Below, in pieces: positions 1-8,829 of a stretch of 55,632 bases of DNA. The number at the start of each line of letters is the position of its first letter. Positions within the stretch are counted from its first letter, which is position 1. Source of the stretch: an uncultured Bacteroides sp. (GTDB lineage Bacteria > Bacteroidota > Bacteroidia > Bacteroidales > Bacteroidaceae). The translations under genes were made by a program, and so were the position numbers. Under the pieces are notes generated by a model. The model made no database searches. It saw only the letters and a list, made by a program, of their open reading frames with translations, and was not told the DNA's origin. Where the stretch lies: contig UQTJ01000022.1 of NCBI GenBank assembly GCA_900544075.1, forward strand, positions 1 to 55,632, written 5' to 3'.

Positions 1-54
1 TAGCGCACCTGCTTTGGGAGCAGGGGGTCCCAGGTTCGAATCCTGGTACCCCGA
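1..54 (+). tRNA. tRNA-Pro (TGG), 3' part
   Basis: The window opens inside the D arm. An anticodon stem CCTGC/GCAGG encloses the loop TTTGGGA, giving anticodon TGG (proline). The T arm with the GGTTCGAATCC core and the acceptor strand TACCCCGA follow. No CCA is encoded, as is usual in Bacteroidales. The 5' third lies outside the window. Confidence 0.93.
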
Positions 55-62
55 CGTAAGAG

Positions 63-88
63 AGAGAGGCTTTAAAGGCCTCTTTTTT
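63..88 (+). terminator. Terminator after tRNA-Pro
   Basis: Stem AGAGGC/GCCTCT with a seven-base loop, followed by TTTTTT. It closes the tRNA transcript. The U-tract runs straight into TAATTTTG (88-95), a good sigma-ABfr -7 element. Confidence 0.8.
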
Positions 89-95
89 AATTTTG
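88..95 (+). promoter_or_regulatory. Candidate -7 element for trkH
   Basis: TAATTTTG fits the Bacteroidetes -7 consensus TAnnTTTG, but no convincing TTTG lies 19-21 nt upstream. If used, transcription would start at about position 102, so the ATG at 102 would be leaderless and a later ATG (126 or 171) becomes more likely as the trkH start. Confidence 0.4.
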
Positions 96-101
96 TAAGA
101 T

Positions 102-1607
102 ATGGAAGACTTCATAAGTTCGCACATGCATGTTGAGGCCGTTCGCGGCCAAAGCCTGTTGAATCGGAAAATGATTTTCAGGATTCTCGGCATACTTCTC
201 TATCTTGAGGGTATGATGTTTTTGGTATGTACGTTTGTATCCCTTTTGTATGGGGAGAGTGATTATATATACTTTGTATATTCATTATTGATAAATGTAG
301 GTGTCGGCAGTGTATTATTGTTTTTAGGGAAAAACGCCGACAAGAATCTGTCGCGCAGGGATGGCTATTGCATCGTTGCGTTCACATGGCTGTTTTTTAC
401 ACTGTTCGGTATGCTTCCATTTTATATCAGCGGCAGTATTCCTTCAGTGACTGATGCGTTTTTTGAAACCATGTCCGGTTTTACCACTACAGGAGCCTCC
501 ATACTCGACAATATTGAATCTCTGTCCCACGGTATTCTGTTCTGGCGCAGTTTCACACAGTGGATAGGAGGTTTGGGAATAGTGTTCTTCACTATAGCTA
601 TACTTCCGATTTTCGGAGTTGGAAATCAGGTGCTTTTCTCTGCTGAGGCCACCGGAGTGAATCATGATAAGATTCATCCCAAAATAAGTAAAATGGCTAA
701 AGGCTTGTGGATGGTATATCTTGTTCTTACTGTAGTTGAGGCTTTTTTGCTGTGGGGAGGGGGTATGAACGTTTTCGATGCTATATGTCATTCGTTTACA
801 TCGACTGCAACAGGCGGATTCTCTACCAAGCAGAACAGCATAGCCTATTGGAATTCTCCTTTCATAGAATATGTCATCACGATATTTACATTGCTGGCAT
901 CCATTAACTATTCGCTGTACTTCCTTATATTCAAAGGGAAAACGTGGCATTGGCTTAAGGACGTGGAGACAAGGTTTTTCCTGATGTCGGTAGGTATAGT
1001 TACTGCCATCATAACCTTGGCATTGTATTTCATAAAAGGTTATGGACTTGAGCTTGCATTCCGTCGTGCATTTTTCCAGGTTGTTACTATCCATACATCT
1101 TGCGGATATGCCACTGACGATTATTCTCTTTGGCCTCATTTCACAATAGTGCTGATTGTGTATATAATGTTTGCCGGAGGATGTACCGGTTCTACAGCCG
1201 GAGGTGTAAAGTCGATGCGACTTCTGATAATACTTCAGAATGTGAAAAACGAGTTCAACAGGCTTATGCATCCGCGTGCCGTCCTTCCGGTGAAGGTAAA
1301 CGGTCAGTCTGTTTCTCCTTCTACGATATCTACTGTTACCACTTTTGCCATGCTTTATATCATAAGTACATTTGTAGGATGGTTTGTCCTTATGGTTCTT
1401 GGGCTTGAAATGGTTGAAGCATTGGGTATTGCCGTGTCGAGCATAGGTAACGTAGGTCCTGGATTTGGTAGCTTCGGCCCTGCATTCTCATGGAGTGCAC
1501 TCCCTGAAGCGGCAAAATGGGTTTCTTCGTTCCTTATGCTGATAGGACGACTGGAACTTTTCGGAATACTTCTGATGTTTGCGCCGAGTTTCTGGGAAAA
1601 AAGATAA
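102..1607 (+). CDS. trkH: Trk/Ktr potassium uptake membrane subunit TrkH
   Basis: Integral membrane subunit of a Trk-type K+ uptake system. The four pore-loop repeats of the family are all visible: TGFTTTGAS (about residues 127-133), TSTATGGFS (233-242), HTSCGYAT (331-338) and SIGNVGPGF (447-455), each followed by a hydrophobic helix. Length is normal for TrkH. The family needs a cytoplasmic NAD-binding TrkA partner, and none is encoded in this window; the gene sits directly behind a tRNA terminator. The start is uncertain: the first 23 residues are hydrophilic and precede the usual family start, so ATG 126 or 171 may be the true start (see the promoter entry). Function is secure. Confidence 0.93.
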   Translation: MEDFISSHMHVEAVRGQSLLNRKMIFRILGILLYLEGMMFLVCTFVSLLYGESDYIYFVYSLLINVGVGSVLLFLGKNADKNLSRRDGYCIVAFTWLFFTLFGMLPFYISGSIPSVTDAFFETMSGFTTTGASILDNIESLSHGILFWRSFTQWIGGLGIVFFTIAILPIFGVGNQVLFSAEATGVNHDKIHPKISKMAKGLWMVYLVLTVVEAFLLWGGGMNVFDAICHSFTSTATGGFSTKQNSIAYWNSPFIEYVITIFTLLASINYSLYFLIFKGKTWHWLKDVETRFFLMSVGIVTAIITLALYFIKGYGLELAFRRAFFQVVTIHTSCGYATDDYSLWPHFTIVLIVYIMFAGGCTGSTAGGVKSMRLLIILQNVKNEFNRLMHPRAVLPVKVNGQSVSPSTISTVTTFAMLYIISTFVGWFVLMVLGLEMVEALGIAVSSIGNVGPGFGSFGPAFSWSALPEAAKWVSSFLMLIGRLELFGILLMFAPSFWEKR

Positions 1608-1638
1608 TAAGCTATTTTAGCAAAAAAATCAATCAAGC

Positions 1639-1671
1639 TTGTTTTTCTGCATTAAACTTTCCGTATATTTG
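1639..1671 (+). promoter_or_regulatory. sigma-ABfr promoter for the CBM9-like gene
   Basis: -7 element TATATTTG at 1664-1671, with a TTG at 1639-1641 about 22 nt upstream. The start codon follows 28 nt after the -7 element. Confidence 0.55.
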
Positions 1672-1698
1672 CGTCTGTACCATATAACTTAAATAATA

Positions 1699-2349
1699 AT
1701 GAAAGAAATTACAGTAAGAAAAATTGCGGGCGGAATGCCTTCAGCCGAGGATGTAAGTAAACTGATGGATGCTGCTTCGGTAAGTTTCAATCCGATAGAC
1801 GTGGTCAATTGGGCTGATTTCCCTTATTGTCCGGATGTAAAATTTAGGGTAGCCCATACGGGAGAAGCGATATTGGTAAACTACAGGGTTACTGAAGCAA
1901 GCGTAAGAGCTATTGCTCCGGCCGACCAAGGCAGAGTGTGGGAAGACTCATGCTGTGAGTTTTTCGTGCGTGCCGAAGATGAAGACGAATATTATAACTT
2001 TGAATGTAACTGTGCCGGAACATTGCTTGTGAATTTCGGTAAGAAGGGCGACAGACATCATGCGCCTGAAAGTGTACTTTCAAATGTGAAGAGATGGTCT
2101 TCATTGGGCAGGGAACCTTTTGAGGAACGTATCGGTGAATGTTCGTGGGAGCTTTCTTTGGTTATTCCTGCCACTTCATTGTTCAATCATGATATAAAGG
2201 ATTTGTCCGGAATTACTCTTCGCGGTAATTTCTATAAGTGTGGCGACCTGCTTCAGACTCCGCATTTCCTTTCATGGAGTCCGATAGACTTGCCTGAGCC
2301 TTGTTTCCACTGTCCGGAGTTCTTTGGAAAGCTGGTTTTCGAGAAATAA
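1699..2349 (+). CDS. CBM9-like (DOMON-fold) carbohydrate-binding family protein
   Basis: 216 residues with no signal peptide or membrane segment. The pattern WEDSCCEFFV (about residue 81), then YYNFECNCAGTLL, then a region ending in LRGNFYKCGD and SPIDLPEPCFHCPEFFG is that of the CBM9-like beta-sandwich proteins common in Bacteroidales. In secreted enzymes this fold binds sugars; the role of stand-alone cytosolic versions is not known to me. It is monocistronic, with its own promoter and a strong terminator. The protein is rich in cysteine (CC, CNC, CFHC), which could point to metal binding or a reduced cytosolic location; this is inference. Confidence 0.75.
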   Translation: MKEITVRKIAGGMPSAEDVSKLMDAASVSFNPIDVVNWADFPYCPDVKFRVAHTGEAILVNYRVTEASVRAIAPADQGRVWEDSCCEFFVRAEDEDEYYNFECNCAGTLLVNFGKKGDRHHAPESVLSNVKRWSSLGREPFEERIGECSWELSLVIPATSLFNHDIKDLSGITLRGNFYKCGDLLQTPHFLSWSPIDLPEPCFHCPEFFGKLVFEK

Positions 2350-2369
2350 ATCCGTTGTAGAATATAAAG

Positions 2370-2423
2370 AAATGGTCATATCATACTCTTGAATGGGGAG
2401 TGGTGATATGACCATTTTTATTA
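2370..2423. terminator. Terminator after the CBM9-like gene
   Basis: Long near-perfect stem AATGGTCATATCA / TGATATGACCATT followed by TTTTATT. The preceding GAA run gives a shorter U-tract on the other strand, so it could act in both directions between the convergent genes. Confidence 0.85.
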
Positions 2424-2444
2424 CGTGTTGTTTGCGGTTTCAGC

Positions 2445-2509
2445 GAACAGGTAGTGAACATCGAATGAACGCCAGCTGAACGTGTTCACTGCGTGTTCAT
2501 CAGCCGTTC
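2445..2509. repeat. 11-nt periodic inverted array A (GAAC x4 / GTTC x3)
   Basis: GAAC begins at 2445, 2456, 2467 and 2478, all 11 nt apart. After a two-base centre, GTTC begins at 2484, 2495 and 2506, again 11 nt apart. The seven bases between words vary freely. The array lies between a terminator and the end of the convergent yjbQ gene. Confidence 0.9.
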
Positions 2510-2525
2510 ACTGATAGTACTTGAA

Positions 2526-2936
2526 TCAGGATATAATTGTAGCAACTATCTTTCGTGCTCCTCCTGAATATCTGAATTCGCAAAGGTATATTCCCTGCCA
2601 TGTTCCAAGATTCAGGCGACCGTTGCTGATTGGAATAGTGAGCGAAACCCCTGTCAGACTTGATTTTGCATGGCTTGGCATATCGTCTTCGCCTTCGTCC
2701 GTATGGCTGTAGTATGGTTCGTTAGCCTTTACCAGGCGGTTGTAAATCTGTTCCATATCGGAACGCACGCTTGGGTCATAGTTCTCGTTTATGCTGAGTG
2801 CACAGCTTGTATGTTTGACGAAAAGGTTAAGAATTCCCTGCTCCGGCAGAGTAGGGGGATTCTTCATAATTTCCTGAGTGACAAGGTGGAAACCTTTCCT
2901 TTGGGGAGTTAAAGAAAATTCAACTTGCTGTACCAT
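2526..2936 (-). CDS. YjbQ/UPF0047 family protein
   Basis: 136 residues, the normal length for the YjbQ (UPF0047) family. The signature blocks are present: VKHTSCALSINENYDP (about 40-54), EGEDDMPSHAKSSLTG (81-96) and NGRLNLGTWQGIYLCEFR (105-122). Histidines 42, 78 and 89 are in the conserved cavity. Some members have been annotated as secondary thiamine-phosphate synthases; the true cellular role is unsettled. It begins 4 nt after the S9 peptidase stop, so the two are co-transcribed, although no functional link is apparent. Confidence 0.88.
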   Translation of the reverse strand: MVQQVEFSLTPQRKGFHLVTQEIMKNPPTLPEQGILNLFVKHTSCALSINENYDPSVRSDMEQIYNRLVKANEPYYSHTDEGEDDMPSHAKSSLTGVSLTIPISNGRLNLGTWQGIYLCEFRYSGGARKIVATIIS

Positions 2937-2940
2937 GATG

Positions 2941-5046
2941 TTATTTCTTTAACCATTTATCCAGCCATGCAAAGAATGTGCGTTGCCACAATACTCCGTT
3001 CTGTGGTTTAAGTACCCAGTGGTTTTCATCAGGGAAAACAAGAAGCTGTGCAGGTACTCCTCTAAGTTTGGCAGCATTGAAGGCAGCCATTCCCTGTGAA
3101 GCAAGAATACGATAGTCTTTTTCGCCATGTATGCATAGTATAGGAGTATCCCATTTCTCAACAAAGAGGTGAGGAGAGTTGGCATAGCTTCGTTTAACTG
3201 CAGGGTTTTCTGTCTCCCAGTATGCACCTCCAAGGTCCCAGTTTGTAAACCAGAGTTCTTCTGTTTCAAGATACTGCTGCTCCATATTGAAGAAACCGTC
3301 GTGAGCGATGAAGGCTTTGAAACGTTTGTTGTGATGTCCGGCAAGCCAGTAAACCGAGTAACCTCCGAAGCTTGCACCAACGCAGCCCAAACGGTCTTTG
3401 TCCACATATGGCTCTTTTGCTATATCGTCAATAGCACTCAGATAGTCGTCCATACAGTGGCCACCATAGTTGGTGCTGATGTCTTCAAGCCATTCCATTC
3501 CGAAGCCCGGAAGACCGCGTCTGTTTGGAGCTATGATTATATAGTCGTTGGCTGCCATAATCTGGAAGTTCCATCTGTAGCTCCAGAACTGGCTAACAGG
3601 ACTTTGAGGACCTCCCTGACAGAACAGGAGGGTAGGGTATTTCTTGTTAGGGTCGAAATCGGCAGGATAGATAACCCATGAGAGCATCTGCTTGCCGTCA
3701 ACGGTCTTTGTCCATCTTGGCTCAACCTTGCCTGTTTTAAGCTGGCTGAATATATGGTCGTTCTCTTTTGTGATACGGCTTATTTTGTTGTTTTCGTTCA
3801 GTGCCACAGTGTAAAGCTCGTCAGCCTCGCTTATAGAGTGGCGTTTTGTCAATAAAAGTCCGTCACTGAGCAATGCCACTGAAGCATAATCGTACATGCC
3901 GTCAGTAAGCTTGTTTACTTCGCCATTGAGTTTTGTGCTGTAAATCATACTTGTGCCATGCCATACACCTGTGAAGTAGAGAGTCTTGCTGTCATTTGCC
4001 CAACAGTATGTGTCTACACCTGATTCGAATGATTCTGTGACGTATGATTTCTTTCCGCTTGCAAGTTCCATCACGCAAAGACGGTTACGGTCGCTTTCAT
4101 ATCCGTCGCGCTCCATGCTCTGCCATGCTATCATTGTTCCGTCCGGAGAGAACTGAGGGTTGGTGTCATATCCCATGTTCTTGTCTGTTGCATCTTCTTT
4201 GCAGAGGTTTCTTGTTTCCTTCCTTTCTATGTTGTAGAGATAGATGTCGGAGTCTGTAGAAACAGAATATTCCAGTCCTGTTTTCTTGCGGCATGTATAT
4301 GCAATCTGTTTAGAATCGTTACTCCATGCTAACTGTTCAATTCCTCCGAAAGGCTTCATTGGCGATTCGAATGGTTCGCCTTCCATTATATCTGTGGCTG
4401 CACCTACTTTGTTTCCGTCGAAATCCGCAACGAAAGGATGAGGAACAGTCTGTACCCATTCATCCCAGTGCTTGTACATAAGGTCGTCTATCACCATACC
4501 TGTAGCCTTATCCAAGTCCGGATATTTGTCCACGGTACGTTCTCCGTATTTCACCTGCGAAATGAACAGAACCTTGCTGCCGTCAGGTGAGAAACTGAAA
4601 CCGTCTATTCCTCCTTCGTAATCAGACAGCTGTCTGCGCTCTGTTCCGTCAGCGTTCATTTCCCAAATCTGACCGTTTGACAAGAATGCTAACTTCTCGC
4701 CATTTTTAATCCAAGCCGGTTCGTATTCGCTTGCTGAAGTAGTAGTAAGGAGTTTATTTTCGCTGCCATCGGCATTCATTATATAGATGACAGTATGGCT
4801 TTTATTCTCTTTTACACTGTAGTAAGAAACTGTGTATGCTATCTTCTTACCGTCCGGTGATACAGTAGAGCTACCTATTCGTCCCATGGCCCAGAGAGCC
4901 TCAGGAGTGAGGCGTCCGTTCTCGATGCTTATTTCCTGCTTGCCGATGATTGATGCTTCATTTTCGGCCGACTTTTCAGTGCTTACGCATGCTGATGTTG
5001 CCAACATAAGTGTAGCGGCAGTCATTGTGATGAGATTTTTATTCAT
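2941..5046 (-). CDS. S9 family dipeptidyl-peptidase (DPP5-like) lipoprotein
   Basis: Exported prolyl-oligopeptidase-family serine peptidase. A short hydrophobic leader ends in a lipobox (LATSAC, Cys20), so the protein should be a periplasm- or surface-anchored lipoprotein. Residues 40-420 form the PD40 beta-propeller (repeated SPDG/WS motifs). The C-terminal alpha/beta hydrolase has the nucleophile in GASFGGYS (Ser559), Asp644 in GEKDYR and His676 in ENHW. Overall arrangement and 701-residue length match DPP5 of Porphyromonas and Bacteroides, which removes N-terminal dipeptides with hydrophobic P1 from peptides longer than a dipeptide. With the two S46 enzymes at 12-16 kb this gives the window three dipeptidyl-peptidases. 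The start codon lies only 25 nt from the pyrG-yidC terminator. Confidence 0.9.
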   Translation of the reverse strand: MNKNLITMTAATLMLATSACVSTEKSAENEASIIGKQEISIENGRLTPEALWAMGRIGSSTVSPDGKKIAYTVSYYSVKENKSHTVIYIMNADGSENKLLTTTSASEYEPAWIKNGEKLAFLSNGQIWEMNADGTERRQLSDYEGGIDGFSFSPDGSKVLFISQVKYGERTVDKYPDLDKATGMVIDDLMYKHWDEWVQTVPHPFVADFDGNKVGAATDIMEGEPFESPMKPFGGIEQLAWSNDSKQIAYTCRKKTGLEYSVSTDSDIYLYNIERKETRNLCKEDATDKNMGYDTNPQFSPDGTMIAWQSMERDGYESDRNRLCVMELASGKKSYVTESFESGVDTYCWANDSKTLYFTGVWHGTSMIYSTKLNGEVNKLTDGMYDYASVALLSDGLLLTKRHSISEADELYTVALNENNKISRITKENDHIFSQLKTGKVEPRWTKTVDGKQMLSWVIYPADFDPNKKYPTLLFCQGGPQSPVSQFWSYRWNFQIMAANDYIIIAPNRRGLPGFGMEWLEDISTNYGGHCMDDYLSAIDDIAKEPYVDKDRLGCVGASFGGYSVYWLAGHHNKRFKAFIAHDGFFNMEQQYLETEELWFTNWDLGGAYWETENPAVKRSYANSPHLFVEKWDTPILCIHGEKDYRILASQGMAAFNAAKLRGVPAQLLVFPDENHWVLKPQNGVLWQRTFFAWLDKWLKK

Positions 5047-5070
5047 GATTATTATAATTAGTATTTACGA

Positions 5071-5123
5071 AAAAAATATTGTCATCCAGAGATTTGTGCA
5101 TATTACCCCTGAATGACAATATT
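5071..5123 (-). terminator. Terminator of the pyrG-yidC operon
   Basis: Stem of AATATTGTCAT-CAG type (arms 5076-5090 and 5109-5123, one mismatch), followed on the minus strand by TTTTTTT. It closes yidC and lies directly in front of the S9 peptidase gene. Confidence 0.8.
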
Positions 5124-5140
5124 ATATGATTGTCAGATGA

Positions 5141-6997
5141 TTATTTCTTGTTCATTCTTTCCTGACGTTCTTTCTGAAGGCGTTCCTGCTCTTTCTGCAG
5201 AGCCTCAAGTCTTGACAACAGGCTGCTCTGTTTCATCTGTGAAGGATTCTTCTTGTTTGCTTCAAGCTGTGCAAGAAGTTTCTTTTCGTCAGTAACCTTG
5301 TACATAACCCATGTAGTAAGGATACCAATCAAGCTTGATACGAAGTAGTAGTAGCTAAGTCCTGATGCATATTCATTGAATATGAAGAAGAACATAACCG
5401 GCATGATGTACATCATCCACTTCATAGTAGCCATCTGAGGGTTGTCGCCCATGTTCTGCTGTTTCATCATTACCAACTGGTTGATGATTGTTGTAACGCT
5501 GAACAGCAAGCAGAACAGACTCAGGTGATTACCGAGGAGAGGTATAGAAGTACTCCAGCTAATCAAATCGTCGTATGCCGAAAGGTCGTCTGCCCAAAGG
5601 AAACTCTGCTGGCGCAACTCTATCGCATTCGGAACAAAGAAGAACAATGCCATAAATACAGGAGTCTGAAGTAGCATAGGCAGACATCCTCCCATCGGGC
5701 TTACTCCGTACTGGCTGTAAAGAGCCATTGTTTCCTGTTGTTTCTTCAATGCATCTTCCTGTTTCGGATATTTTTGGTTAATCTTCTCAACATATGGTTT
5801 CAAAGCTCTCATCTTTGCTGACGAGATGAATGATTTCCATGTTGTAGGAAGAACCAGAATCTTTACGATGATAGTCATAAGCAGGATAACCATACCCATG
5901 CTCAATCCCCAGCTTGACAGCCAGTCGAACAGGTTGATTGTGAACCAGCGGTTAATCCAGCGGATAATAGGCCATCCTAAATATACGAGGTCTTCAAGTT
6001 CCTGGTCTTTATCAGCAAAACTCAAATCGTTGCTTGCAAGAAGAGTCTTGAAATGGTTAGGACCGAAATAGAACTGGAAATTGCTTGGCTGTGCTCCCGT
6101 AGGGTCGAAGGCTGTCTGCATGTCTGCATGATAGTTCTTCATGTAGCCGCTGCCTTTCTGTTCCATTTTTGATTCCAAAGTAGCATTCTCAAAGTTCTTT
6201 TCTGCCATGAACACACATGAGAAATATTGATTCTTGAAAGCTACCCAGTCAAGAACTTCTTTTATTGATTCTTTTTCATCTTTGGCCTTGTCAAGATTGT
6301 CGAAACTGTCATCAACAGGCTTATATGTCAAAGAAGTGTACTGCTGCTCAAAAGTATAACCTTTCTCCATCTGGCGTGCTCTCTGCTTCCAGTCTATTGT
6401 CATGGTCTTGACAGAAGGAGAGAAGAAATTCTGCATTCCTGTGGCCTGAACAGTAAAGTTCACCATGTATGAGTTCGGAATAAGTTTGTAGCAGAAATCC
6501 AGATGACCGCCATTTGCAGCATTCAGTCGCATTGTTACTGTGCTGTCTGTTACGTTTGTCGCATCAAAGTACATCTGACTACTCATGATGTTTTCATTTT
6601 TGCCCTCAAAACCTATATTGAGTGATGCATCAGTGCCGTCAAACAAAACAAGCGGTTCTTTCTTCTGGTCCTTATACTCTTTCAATACAGCTTTGCTTAC
6701 ACGTCCTCCCTTGTTTGATATCGTAACATCAATAAGGTCGTTACTCAATGTGATAAACTGCTCTGTACCTTTCGAAGCATTGAAGAATGTAGAAGTGGAG
6801 TCAATCATCATTGCTTTCTGCTCTGCAGCAGCTTCCTGCTTCTTCATCAATTCTTCTTTCTGCTTGATTACCTGTTGTATAGAATCCTGATAATGTTGCG
6901 CACGAGCTCTTTCTTCCTGATTAGGTGTATTATAGATACCGAATCCGATAATCACAGCACCAATCAGAACGAAGCCTACTAACGTGTTTTTGTCCAT
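5141..6997 (-). CDS. yidC: Membrane protein insertase YidC
   Basis: Inserts and folds inner-membrane proteins, alone or with SecYEG. 618 residues: TM1 at about 5-22, a long periplasmic beta-sandwich domain (about 50-340), then the conserved 60KD_IMP core from about 350 to 570 with the hydrophobic hairpin around MGGCLPMLLQTPVFMALFFF and final helices. The lysine- and glutamine-rich tail (EKKLLAQLEANKK... QEERLQKERQERMNKK region) is a coiled-coil C-terminus as in other Bacteroidetes, and may contact the ribosome. It lies 22 nt behind pyrG, in one operon, an order I know from other Bacteroidales. Confidence 0.97.
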   Translation of the reverse strand: MDKNTLVGFVLIGAVIIGFGIYNTPNQEERARAQHYQDSIQQVIKQKEELMKKQEAAAEQKAMMIDSTSTFFNASKGTEQFITLSNDLIDVTISNKGGRVSKAVLKEYKDQKKEPLVLFDGTDASLNIGFEGKNENIMSSQMYFDATNVTDSTVTMRLNAANGGHLDFCYKLIPNSYMVNFTVQATGMQNFFSPSVKTMTIDWKQRARQMEKGYTFEQQYTSLTYKPVDDSFDNLDKAKDEKESIKEVLDWVAFKNQYFSCVFMAEKNFENATLESKMEQKGSGYMKNYHADMQTAFDPTGAQPSNFQFYFGPNHFKTLLASNDLSFADKDQELEDLVYLGWPIIRWINRWFTINLFDWLSSWGLSMGMVILLMTIIVKILVLPTTWKSFISSAKMRALKPYVEKINQKYPKQEDALKKQQETMALYSQYGVSPMGGCLPMLLQTPVFMALFFFVPNAIELRQQSFLWADDLSAYDDLISWSTSIPLLGNHLSLFCLLFSVTTIINQLVMMKQQNMGDNPQMATMKWMMYIMPVMFFFIFNEYASGLSYYYFVSSLIGILTTWVMYKVTDEKKLLAQLEANKKNPSQMKQSSLLSRLEALQKEQERLQKERQERMNKK

Positions 6998-7019
6998 TTT
7001 CTCTTAGTAGTTTATTTTA

Positions 7020-8618
7020 TTACTTTTCAATTGCGGCTTTAATGAATGCCAGGAACAATGGGTGTGGTTTCAGTACTGTACTGCTGTACTCTGGGTGGAA
7101 CTGAACACCAACGAACCATTTCAATGCAGGTATTTCCACGATTTCAACCAAGTCTGATTCAGGGTTGATACCTGTACATTTCATTCCGGCTTTGATATAT
7201 TCTTCCTTATAGTCATTGTTGAACTCATAGCGGTGACGGTGACGTTCCTGAATGTGTTCGCTCTGATAAGCTTCGTAAGCTTTTGAATCTTTGTCGAGTA
7301 CACATTCATAAGCTCCCAAACGCATTGTACCACCCATGTTAGTAACAGATTTCTGTTCTTCCATGATGTCGATAACGTTATGAGGAGTCTTTTCGTCCAT
7401 TTCACGGCTGTTTGCATCTTCGTAGCCAAGTACGTTTCTTGCAAACTCAATAGCCATACACTGCATACCAAGGCAGATACCGAATGTAGGAACATTGTGT
7501 GTACGGCAATATTTGATAGCAACGAATTTACCTTCGATACCGCGCTGTCCGAATCCCGGGCAGATGATAACCCCGTCCATGTCTTTCAGAGCTTCAGCAA
7601 TATTGTCGTCAGTAAGTTTCTCGCTGTTTACGAAATGAATATCAGCCTTGCGGTCGTTGTATGTAGCAGCTTGTGACAATGCTTCAAGGATTGATTTGTA
7701 TGCATCCTGCAAATCGTATTTACCAACAAGAGCAATTCTTACCTTTTCTGTTGCATTGTATCTGCGGTTCAGGAAGTCTTTCCATGGGCCAAGGCTTGGA
7801 GTTTCGCCTACAGGCAATCCCATCTTTTCAAGGATTGTAACATCAAGTTTCTGCTCCTGCATACGGAGAGGAACTTCGTAGATAGTAGGCATATCTTTTG
7901 ACTGGATTACAGCGTTCTCGTCAACATTGCAGAACAATGCAACTTTCTTTCTCAATCCAAGGCTCAGTTCATGCTCTGTACGCAATACGAGGATATCAGG
8001 CTGGATACCTACAGACTGAAGTTCTTTTACTGAGTGCTGCGTAGGTTTAGTCTTAAGCTCTCCTGCAGCTGCAAGATAAGGAACATAAGTCAGATGAATG
8101 CACAAAGCGTTTCTGCCGAGTTCCCATTTCAACTGGCGGATACTTTCAAGATATGGCAATGATTCGATATCGCCAACTGTTCCTCCGATTTCAGTGATAA
8201 CGAAATCGAACTGGTTCTTGTTGCCAAGTAGTTTTACATTACGTTTGATTTCGTCAGTGATGTGAGGGATAATCTGGATAGTCTTACCCAAATAGTCACC
8301 ACGACGTTCTTTGTCGATTACACTCTTGTAAATACGTCCTGTAGTAATGTTGTTGGCCTTTGTTGTCTGGATGCCAAGGAAACGTTCGTAGTGTCCAAGG
8401 TCAAGGTCAGCTTCATGTCCATCAACTGTCACGTAGCATTCTCCGTGCTCATACGGATTAAGAGTACCCGGGTCAATGTTGATATACGGGTCGAACTTTT
8501 GGATAGTTACGCTGTAGCCTCTTGCTTGCAGCAATTTACCTATTGAAGATGAAATGATACCTTTACCTAAAGAGGAGGCAACACCACCTGTTACGAAAAT
8601 GTACTTTGTTTCTGCCAC
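7020..8618 (-). CDS. pyrG: CTP synthase
   Basis: Converts UTP to CTP with ATP and glutamine. The N-terminal synthetase domain starts with TGGVASSLGKGIISSS, the nucleotide-binding loop, and includes the Mg site EIGGTVGDIES. The C-terminal class I glutamine amidotransferase has its nucleophile cysteine in GICLGMQ (about residue 380) and the His/Glu pair in FHPEYSS. Length 532 is typical. First gene of the pyrG-yidC operon. Confidence 0.98.
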   Translation of the reverse strand: MAETKYIFVTGGVASSLGKGIISSSIGKLLQARGYSVTIQKFDPYINIDPGTLNPYEHGECYVTVDGHEADLDLGHYERFLGIQTTKANNITTGRIYKSVIDKERRGDYLGKTIQIIPHITDEIKRNVKLLGNKNQFDFVITEIGGTVGDIESLPYLESIRQLKWELGRNALCIHLTYVPYLAAAGELKTKPTQHSVKELQSVGIQPDILVLRTEHELSLGLRKKVALFCNVDENAVIQSKDMPTIYEVPLRMQEQKLDVTILEKMGLPVGETPSLGPWKDFLNRRYNATEKVRIALVGKYDLQDAYKSILEALSQAATYNDRKADIHFVNSEKLTDDNIAEALKDMDGVIICPGFGQRGIEGKFVAIKYCRTHNVPTFGICLGMQCMAIEFARNVLGYEDANSREMDEKTPHNVIDIMEEQKSVTNMGGTMRLGAYECVLDKDSKAYEAYQSEHIQERHRHRYEFNNDYKEEYIKAGMKCTGINPESDLVEIVEIPALKWFVGVQFHPEYSSTVLKPHPLFLAFIKAAIEK

Positions 8619-8671
8619 AATAATGTATGTTTAAAAATTTGTTTCAAATAAGAACTATTTCTACAAGTGTG

Positions 8672-8701
8672 CAAAATTATAAAAAAAAGCCGAAAGTCAA
8701 G
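8672..8701 (-). promoter_or_regulatory. sigma-ABfr promoter for pyrG-yidC
   Basis: On the minus strand CTTG (8698-8701), 18 nt, TAATTTTG (8672-8679). The predicted start is about 45 nt before the pyrG ATG. Confidence 0.65.
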
Positions 8702-8796
8702 TGATAAAAAGCCAAAACATTGAAAATACTGTATTAAGTTTCCTATTGTATTACATATTTCTATAGAATTTAATATTCACTGAATGAAATATATTG

Positions 8797-8804
8797 TATT
8801 TTTG
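8797..8804 (+). promoter_or_regulatory. -7 element for the DUF3078 gene
   Basis: TATTTTTG matches TAnnTTTG; only a weak TTC is seen 19 nt upstream. The ATG is 26 nt downstream. Confidence 0.5.
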
Positions 8805-8829
8805 CATTTAGTTTATAACACAAAAAATA

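Noticed and set aside
444..1271. 275-codon minus-strand ORF inside trkH
   Set aside because: Overlaps the clear TrkH pore repeats; peptide is rich in Cys, His, Arg and Ser and looks like an antisense shadow.
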